Source of the DNA: CAYWWY01 sp964462525
GTDB taxonomy: Bacteria > Thermotogota > Thermotogae > MWEM01
Length of the DNA stretch: 64,000 nt
Assembly (NCBI GenBank): GCA_964462525.1
Contig: CAYWWY010000006.1
Location: forward strand, 48,208 to 112,207
Direction: 5' to 3'
Shown here: one piece after another, positions 58,769 through 64,000 of the stretch
Numbering within the stretch: the first letter of the stretch is position 1
Layout: each line of letters begins with the position of its first letter
Notes under the pieces: model-generated
What the model was told of the DNA's origin: nothing
What the model saw: only the letters and a program-made list of their open reading frames with translations
Database searches by the model: none
Program-made: the position numbers and the translations under genes

Positions 58769-60013
58769 ATGAAACGATGGCTGATCGGACTGTTGGTAGC
58801 ATGTTTTGCGCTCAGTATGTTTGGTTCTGGCCAACTGGAAATTTTCAGTTGGTGGACCGGAGGCGGAGAAGAAGAGGGTTTGCTAGCGCTTATTGAGCTC
58901 TTCAACGAACAGTATCCCGATGTGCGCGTCATCAACGCGACTGTAGCGGGCGGGGCAGGAGTCAACGCCAAAGCAGTCCTGAAAACCCGAATGTTGGGCA
59001 ACAATCCCCCGGATTCTTTCCAAGTGCACGCAGGTGAGGAACTCACCGATACGTATGTCATAACTGGATACATGGAACCCATAACGCAATACCTCAAAGA
59101 TTGGGGTGTTTACGACAAGTTTCCTCCATCAATTATGGAAATCTGTTCCTACAAAGGCGAAGTATATTCGATCCCTGTCAATGTGCATAGAGGCAATGTA
59201 GTATTCTACAACATGGCAATCGCCAAAGAGATTGGAATGACCTCAGCTCCTCGGAGTATGGATGAATTCCGGTATTATCTCCAAAAAGCCAAAGACAAAG
59301 GATATATTGGATTGTCCCTGGGGGACAAGGACAAATGGGAAGCTGGACATCTGTTTGAAACGCTCCTTTTGTCCACCTATGGTCCGGATCGATACAATAA
59401 GCTTTGGGATGGAAGCCAAAGTTTCGACCATTATGCGTTGAGAAAAGCTTTCGAGCGATTGGCTTCACTTGTCCCCTTCTTCAACAGCGATCACGCAGCC
59501 CTTACCTGGCAGGACGCTTCTCGTCTGGTTTATGAGAAACGAGCCTTTGCGAATATCATGGGAGACTGGGCGGAAGGATACTTCAAAACGATGGGTTGGG
59601 AGCCTGGAGTGGATTTTGGTTGGTTTGCCGTACCTGAGACACAGGACACCTTTATGGTCGTATCCGATACATTTGGCCTTCCGAAGAATGCGCCAAATCG
59701 AGAAAATGCCCTTCGATGGCTCCAGTTCATCGCAAGTGTCGAAGCACAAGACACATTCAACCCCATAAAAGGTTCGATTCCCGCGCGAATGGATGCAGAC
59801 TACTCCAAATATGACGTGTATCTCCAATGGTGTCTGGACGATTTCGCAACGCTTGCTTTATCCCCTTCGATCGCCCATGGATCAGCTGCGCCCGAAGGTT
59901 TTGCAACAGCGATGAACGATGTTGTGAATCGCTTCATCACCACACTGAATGTGGACCAAGCCATTCAAGGTATCTTTTTCGCTGCAGAAGACGAAGACTA
60001 TACAATTAATTAA
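58769..60013 (+). CDS. Sugar ABC substrate-binding protein (CUT1 family)
   Basis: A 414-residue secreted sugar-binding protein. The signal peptide is MKRWLIGLLVACFALSMFGSG, with no lipobox Cys. The mature start QLEIFSWWTGGGEEEGLLALIELFNEQYPDV, then GEVYSIPVNVHRGNVVFYN and FANIMGDWAEGYFKTMGW, are typical of group 1 binding proteins. The sugar is not known. ATG 58769 follows AAAAAGGAGGG by seven bases. A strong hairpin after the gene probably sets a higher level of this protein than of the permeases downstream. Confidence 0.93.
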   Translation: MKRWLIGLLVACFALSMFGSGQLEIFSWWTGGGEEEGLLALIELFNEQYPDVRVINATVAGGAGVNAKAVLKTRMLGNNPPDSFQVHAGEELTDTYVITGYMEPITQYLKDWGVYDKFPPSIMEICSYKGEVYSIPVNVHRGNVVFYNMAIAKEIGMTSAPRSMDEFRYYLQKAKDKGYIGLSLGDKDKWEAGHLFETLLLSTYGPDRYNKLWDGSQSFDHYALRKAFERLASLVPFFNSDHAALTWQDASRLVYEKRAFANIMGDWAEGYFKTMGWEPGVDFGWFAVPETQDTFMVVSDTFGLPKNAPNRENALRWLQFIASVEAQDTFNPIKGSIPARMDADYSKYDVYLQWCLDDFATLALSPSIAHGSAAPEGFATAMNDVVNRFITTLNVDQAIQGIFFAAEDEDYTIN

Positions 60014-60022
60014 TCGTTTGAG

Positions 60023-60055
60023 AAAAGGGGCTTTCTAACAAGAAAGCCCCTTTTT
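60023..60055 (+). terminator. Intra-operon intrinsic terminator after the binding-protein gene
   Basis: A perfect 14-bp stem AAAAGGGGCTTTCT / AGAAAGCCCCTTTT (60023-60036 with 60041-60054), four-base loop and a T run. It lies ten bases after the binding-protein stop and before the permease genes, so it would lower but not abolish permease expression. Confidence 0.9.
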
Positions 60056-60085
60056 ATTTGATGTAGTCAAGTGCAGGAGGGCTTC

Positions 60086-61006
60086 ATGCGAAAAAGAAAG
60101 AACAAGTTGTTGGGATTTTTCGTTGTTGCGCCAACGATTGTTGCCATCGGGATTTTCGTGTATGGGTTCATTTCTTGGACCATTCGTGCTTCTACTGCGA
60201 ATTGGAATACTTTTGCGCGCTTGGCAAGTGGCGTATATGAATCCGTAGGATTTCGGAACTATGAACGGTTATTCCAAGACCCGAGGTTTCAAACGGATCT
60301 TTGGAACACTCTTTTTTTTACCCTCTTTTTCCTGACCGGATGCCTGATCATGGGAATCTTTTTGGCAATATTGTTAGATCAAAAACTCAAAGGTTCGCGA
60401 ATCTTTCAAAACATCTTTCTTTTTCCTATGGCGCTTTCGTTCGTTGTCACAGGAACAGTTTGGAACTGGGTATTTATGCCCGGAACGTTGCCGGGAAACC
60501 CAGCTGGCATCAACGTGTTCTTTGGACTCTTTGGATTACAGTCCCTCCAATGGAGATGGTTTACCTCGACCGATTCGATTGGGAACTTCAACTTCGCACT
60601 GATACCGGTTATCATTGCGGCCGTATGGCAACTATCAGGGTATACAATGGCAATGTATCTAGCTGGTTTGCGGTCGATCCCTGACACACTGACCGAAGCT
60701 GCGCGAGTTGATGGTGCGAGCGCGATACAAACCTTTTGGAAGATAAAGTTTCCCCTGTTGAAGCCGATTACCCTTAGCGCAATGATTATTTTGGGACACA
60801 TTTCTTTGAAGATTTTTGATCTAGTGTATGCGATGACTGGTAGTGGTCCCAATAATGTGACCGATGTACCGGCGATCTATATGTTCGAACTAACCTTTCG
60901 TTCCAATCGATATTCGTTGGGCTCCGCTATTTCTGTGATTATGTTGTTAATGGTAGCGATTGTTATTGTGCCCTACCTTCTTTCCACTATGCGGAAGGAG
61001 GCGTGA
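60086..61006 (+). CDS. Sugar ABC permease, MalF/UgpA-like
   Basis: A 306-residue CUT1 permease with six membrane helices. The EAA loop is EAARVDGASAIQTFWKIKFPLLKP. An N-terminal basic stretch (MRKRKNKLLGFFVV) precedes the first helix. ATG 60086 follows AGGAGG by five bases; the in-frame GTG at 60071 overlaps that site. It overlaps the partner permease gene and pairs with it. No ATPase gene follows, so the MsmK-like ATPase at 14.0-15.2 kb or another must serve it. Confidence 0.93.
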   Translation: MRKRKNKLLGFFVVAPTIVAIGIFVYGFISWTIRASTANWNTFARLASGVYESVGFRNYERLFQDPRFQTDLWNTLFFTLFFLTGCLIMGIFLAILLDQKLKGSRIFQNIFLFPMALSFVVTGTVWNWVFMPGTLPGNPAGINVFFGLFGLQSLQWRWFTSTDSIGNFNFALIPVIIAAVWQLSGYTMAMYLAGLRSIPDTLTEAARVDGASAIQTFWKIKFPLLKPITLSAMIILGHISLKIFDLVYAMTGSGPNNVTDVPAIYMFELTFRSNRYSLGSAISVIMLLMVAIVIVPYLLSTMRKEA

Positions 61007-61008
61007 TC

Positions 61009-61836
61009 ATGCCACGTAGAAGAAACTGGAACCGCATTTTGCTTTATACGATCCTCGGCATCATCTCTGCATCCTACCTGCTCCCAATCTATATGCTCTT
61101 GGCGACCAGTTTGAAACCACTGCGAGATATCGGCGTGTCAACGATGTGGCATCTCCCCCGTGAAGTTTCGTGGGAAGGGTTTCAAGCAGCATTCCAACGA
61201 CTGGGACCAAACTTGATGAACAGCATTCTTCTTGTCATACCTGCAACCTTAATCTCCACGTTTCTCGGTTCCATTAACGGATACATCTTTTCCAAGATCA
61301 AATTCCCTGGGGCGAACATCATCTTCGTTTTTATCCTGTTCGGAATGTTTATTCCGTATCAATCCATTCTCTTTCCTTTGATCCAATTTCTTCAGAATAT
61401 CCGTCTTTATGGTTCTTTGGGGGGGCTAATCTTAACTCACGTGATCTATGGACTACCGATCACCACCTTGATTTTCCGCAATTACTATATGGATGTTCCC
61501 GATGAGATGCTTGAAGCCGCATCAATCGACGGTTCAAATATGTTTAGCACCTATTTTCGGATTTTGATTCCTTTATCCATTCCTGCGGTGGTCGTAGTTG
61601 TTATCTGGCAGTTCACGAATATTTGGAATGAGTTTCTCTTTGCGGTCACGATTACGAGCGACCCGACCAAACAACCCATTACCGTAGCTTTAGTAAATTT
61701 GGCCGGGAGCCAAGTGATCCAATGGAACATGCAAATGGCAGGGGCCCTTGTAGCAGCGATCCCCACTCTTTTGGTTTACGTCCTTCTGGGCAAGTACTTC
61801 ATCCGCGGGCTTCTGGCAGGGTCGGTAAAAGGGTAG
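61009..61836 (+). CDS. Sugar ABC permease, MalG/UgpE-like
   Basis: A 275-residue CUT1 permease with six membrane helices. The EAA loop is EAASIDGSNMFSTYFRILIPLSIP, and the C terminus reads KYFIRGLLAGSVKG, the usual end that touches the ATPase. ATG 61009 follows GGAAGGAGG by seven bases; the in-frame GTG at 61003 is only one base from that site. The gap of 165 bases to the next, convergent gene contains nothing that I recognise. Confidence 0.93.
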   Translation: MPRRRNWNRILLYTILGIISASYLLPIYMLLATSLKPLRDIGVSTMWHLPREVSWEGFQAAFQRLGPNLMNSILLVIPATLISTFLGSINGYIFSKIKFPGANIIFVFILFGMFIPYQSILFPLIQFLQNIRLYGSLGGLILTHVIYGLPITTLIFRNYYMDVPDEMLEAASIDGSNMFSTYFRILIPLSIPAVVVVVIWQFTNIWNEFLFAVTITSDPTKQPITVALVNLAGSQVIQWNMQMAGALVAAIPTLLVYVLLGKYFIRGLLAGSVKG

Positions 61837-62001
61837 TCGATCTCTCAATTCATGTGGAATGCATTTCTCTTCCATAGAGGCCTACACAGGAATCCCAATG
61901 CAACGGGTCCTCACTTCCAAAAGAGGGGTAGCGAATCATCATGCAATCGAAAACGCCCTCTGTGGTTTTTGCCAACTCCGCGCACCATGCGGCCTTTCGG
62001 G

Positions 62002-63846
62002 TCAATTATAAGTGCCAATTGCTTTTTCCATGGCTTGGAGAAAGGTTTTCCAGTAGGTTTCATAAGTAGAATGGTTCATCAAATACGGCGTTAACACACA
62101 AGATCGAAGGACGGTTACGCTTCCATATTTGTTCCACTCAGTAAGATCCATGCCAAACCGTTCGATAAATCGTCCCGGAATATCTCCATATTCTTCCCTT
62201 GTCAGCGATGTTTTGGAGGTAATGAAATCATTGGTGTATAGAGGTCCTGATTTGTATGAGCACTGTTCATAAATATACAGGTTGAGTTCGTTCATTTCAG
62301 CTAGGCTATTGTTTCCGACTTCGTGAAAGGCGTAATCGATGACATTAATGTCAGGCTGTGCCAATGGCAATACTTGGTATAACCGCCCTTTAATTTTCAT
62401 AGGAGGATGATTTTGCAAAGAGTGATAGAATCGATATGCCCCTTCGATGCTGGCGCTGATAATCTGACCATAACCAGATCGGTTTAAGGGAACAACCTTG
62501 TGCGCCATCCATACAGCAGAAACCGCTGCTCCAGATTTTGATCCCTCCATGATATAGCTTCCCAACAACATAGGGTTGTCTTCGTTTTTATCGAACACAT
62601 AGGCTGCAAAATAGGAGATAACCTCAATCATCCTTCGATCGGCAGCTACGATCGCGCCAGCCGCGTAAGGAGTGTAGCCAAGTTTATGGGGGTCTACGGT
62701 AATAGAATCGGCGTCAGACATCGCCCGGAAGGCTTCATAGACATCCCGACTCAACCATCCGGGTTCGCAATTATCGGATCGGGGGTTTGGAGAAGCTAGT
62801 TCCTTAAAACCGACAAACCGATTGGTTTCATCCAGAAACAATGCGCGCGCATACCCTCCGTACGCAGCATCGATATGCAAGTAGAACGAAATCCCTTGTT
62901 TGGCGTAGTTGTCGCGAAGTCGAACGATTTCGTGAACCTCATCAACAGCGCCTTCCTCGGTTGAGCCGACAACTGCGATTACAGCAAGAATGGGTTTTTT
63001 CTCAGCAATCAACGTTTCAATCTGTCTGCGTAATTCTTGGACATCCATACGATAATTTTCTTTGACTGGAATTGCGTACAAGTGATCTTGGCCAATTCCA
63101 AAGATATCGACGGCTTTGGTCCAGGAATAGTGCTTTGATTGGGGAACAATGACTGCTCCAGGACGGGAGAGATGCATCCCTTTTCCTCGCACCGTGTGCC
63201 GTTTGACTTCTTCAAAACACCCTTCTACTTTTGTCCGGTCAACAAGGTCTAGAATCTGCTTTGTAGACATGTTCAAAAGCCGCCATTCATCGAATCCGTC
63301 GACTAGTTCCGGATGACAAGCCCCAACGGCCAAAGGAAAGGACGCAAGATTCCGGGCCAACCATATTGCTTCGTAATTGGCAACCGTTCCGCCCGAGGTG
63401 ATGTGGCCCCAAGAGCGCTTTGGATCATAACCCATTAGTACAGCAAGTTGCCGGCCGACTTCGATTTCCAAAGCTGTGGTCGCTGGAGAACCTTCGTATG
63501 CGCAGTTGTTGGGATTGTATAGGATTGTTAGCATGTACCCTAAATTGGCTGCCATAAGGGTGTCGGTATTCATGTGGCCCAAGTAGCGGGGCGAAAACCA
63601 CGGCGTTGAACTATCCTGAAGCTGCCCGGCAAGATCAACAAGAGCCTCTCGTGTCCGCTGGATGGTTTGGAGATATCCCTGTTGTTTTTTTTCATGATCG
63701 TTGACCACGGGTGAATCATCTGGATGGAAAAACCGGCGCCAGTCCGCATGATCATCCATCAGGAAAAGCAGCATCTTTCGGAAAAAATCGTAGTTTTCTG
63801 ACTTAGGTCCCATGAAAAGCGCGTTTGTGTTAATTGGTTCATCCAT
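62002..63846 (-). CDS. tdc: Tyrosine decarboxylase-like PLP enzyme
   Basis: A 614-residue group II PLP-dependent decarboxylase that closely matches, by my recollection, the enterococcal/lactobacillar tyrosine decarboxylase pattern: NTNALFMGPKSEN at the start, RYLGHMNTDTLM, NNCAYEGSPATT, WGHITSGGTVANYEAIWYAR-like stretch, VVGSTEEGAVD, HIDAAYGGYARA and the PLP Lys388 in DPHKLGYTPYAAG. It would release CO2 from tyrosine to give tyramine, and may accept DOPA or Phe. No tyrosine/tyramine antiporter is adjacent. ATG 63846 is chosen over the GTG at 63855, which is one base from the AAAGGA site. The upstream region holds tandem TTGAC motifs but no clear -10. Confidence 0.88.
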   Translation of the reverse strand: MDEPINTNALFMGPKSENYDFFRKMLLFLMDDHADWRRFFHPDDSPVVNDHEKKQQGYLQTIQRTREALVDLAGQLQDSSTPWFSPRYLGHMNTDTLMAANLGYMLTILYNPNNCAYEGSPATTALEIEVGRQLAVLMGYDPKRSWGHITSGGTVANYEAIWLARNLASFPLAVGACHPELVDGFDEWRLLNMSTKQILDLVDRTKVEGCFEEVKRHTVRGKGMHLSRPGAVIVPQSKHYSWTKAVDIFGIGQDHLYAIPVKENYRMDVQELRRQIETLIAEKKPILAVIAVVGSTEEGAVDEVHEIVRLRDNYAKQGISFYLHIDAAYGGYARALFLDETNRFVGFKELASPNPRSDNCEPGWLSRDVYEAFRAMSDADSITVDPHKLGYTPYAAGAIVAADRRMIEVISYFAAYVFDKNEDNPMLLGSYIMEGSKSGAAVSAVWMAHKVVPLNRSGYGQIISASIEGAYRFYHSLQNHPPMKIKGRLYQVLPLAQPDINVIDYAFHEVGNNSLAEMNELNLYIYEQCSYKSGPLYTNDFITSKTSLTREEYGDIPGRFIERFGMDLTEWNKYGSVTVLRSCVLTPYLMNHSTYETYWKTFLQAMEKAIGTYN

Positions 63847-63944
63847 GTGTACCACTTCCTTTCTCCAGTTAATCGCGGCATATATCCTTTCACCTGCGGG
63901 GGTGGTTATTTTTTAGACGTCAATTCAGGTCAATCCCTCTCATG

Positions 63945-63971
63945 AAAAAAAGCCCCCGTACGGGGGCTTTT
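63945..63971 (-). terminator. Intrinsic terminator for a gene beyond the right edge
   Basis: A palindromic GC hairpin AAAAGCCCCCGT / ACGGGGGCTTTT (63948-63971). On the minus strand it ends in seven U, so it most likely ends a minus-strand transcript that enters from beyond base 64000, upstream of the decarboxylase gene. Confidence 0.75.
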
Positions 63972-64000
63972 CTAATACCCGTAAAGGGTCTTTACTTTAC

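Noticed and set aside
1..64000. CRISPR arrays, rRNA, tRNA, insertion sequences, phage genes
   Set aside because: No regular short repeats with spacers, no tRNA or rRNA signatures, and no transposase or integrase motifs were found on either strand.

Overview
The window is a gene-dense bacterial chromosome segment of roughly even base composition. I see no rRNA, tRNA, CRISPR, insertion sequence or phage. It opens inside glmU, followed by prs, rplY and pth, an order also known from Firmicutes and Thermotogota. Lipoproteins, a PilT ATPase, a possible outer-membrane barrel, sugar importers, B12 uptake and a HemW homologue fit a heterotrophic, probably anaerobic, probably diderm bacterium. I cannot name the phylum; Thermotogota- or Atribacterota-like lineages are guesses.

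Layout. 1-13.7 kb (+): a long run of tightly packed, often overlapping genes: glmU-prs-rplY-pth, a McsA-like zinc protein, a lipoprotein, an M6 metalloprotease, transglutaminase-like and NlpC/P60 proteins, a B12-binding sensor next to a soluble histidine kinase, a DnaQ-type exonuclease, DUF72 and a GH1 glycosidase. 13.7-15.2 kb (+): an orphan Phd/YefM-like gene with a palindromic operator, then a sugar-ABC ATPase. 15.2-21.4 kb (-): pilT, a membrane-fusion-like protein, an S9 peptidase, and btuF-btuC behind a cobalamin riboswitch. 21.5-25.6 kb (+): nadE, agmatine deiminase, N-carbamoylputrescine amidase, CoA-transferase. 25.6-28.8 kb (-): M20 amidohydrolase, hemW, possible outer-membrane protein. 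28.9-41.8 kb (+): CDF transporter, two Ig-like surface lipoproteins (one of 1713 residues), a flavin-binding-fold protein, GH38 mannosidase, PlsY-like protein, CoA-binding protein.

41.9-52.5 kb (-): a probable eight-gene operon under a TrmB-type regulator. It encodes a MalE-MalF fusion, MalG, a GH13 enzyme, a secreted repeat protein and three uroporphyrinogen-decarboxylase-like proteins, one fused to a thioredoxin domain. 52.7-55.5 kb (+): an arsenic resistance operon (arsP, small thioredoxin, arsR, acr3). 55.6-58.5 kb (+): a TrpXYZ-type ABC transporter preceded by a classical attenuator with a 32-codon leader peptide containing Tyr-Phe-Tyr-Phe. 58.7-61.8 kb (+): a second sugar importer lacking an ATPase. 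62.0-63.8 kb (-): a tyrosine-decarboxylase-like enzyme.

Connections. Neither sugar importer has its own ATPase, so the ATPase at 14.0-15.2 kb probably serves both. B12 recurs as riboswitch-controlled uptake, a CarH-like sensor with a kinase, and UROD-like proteins related to cobamide methyltransferases. The aromatic attenuator and the tyrosine decarboxylase suggest an aromatic amino acid uptake and decarboxylation theme. These links are inferences from gene content.
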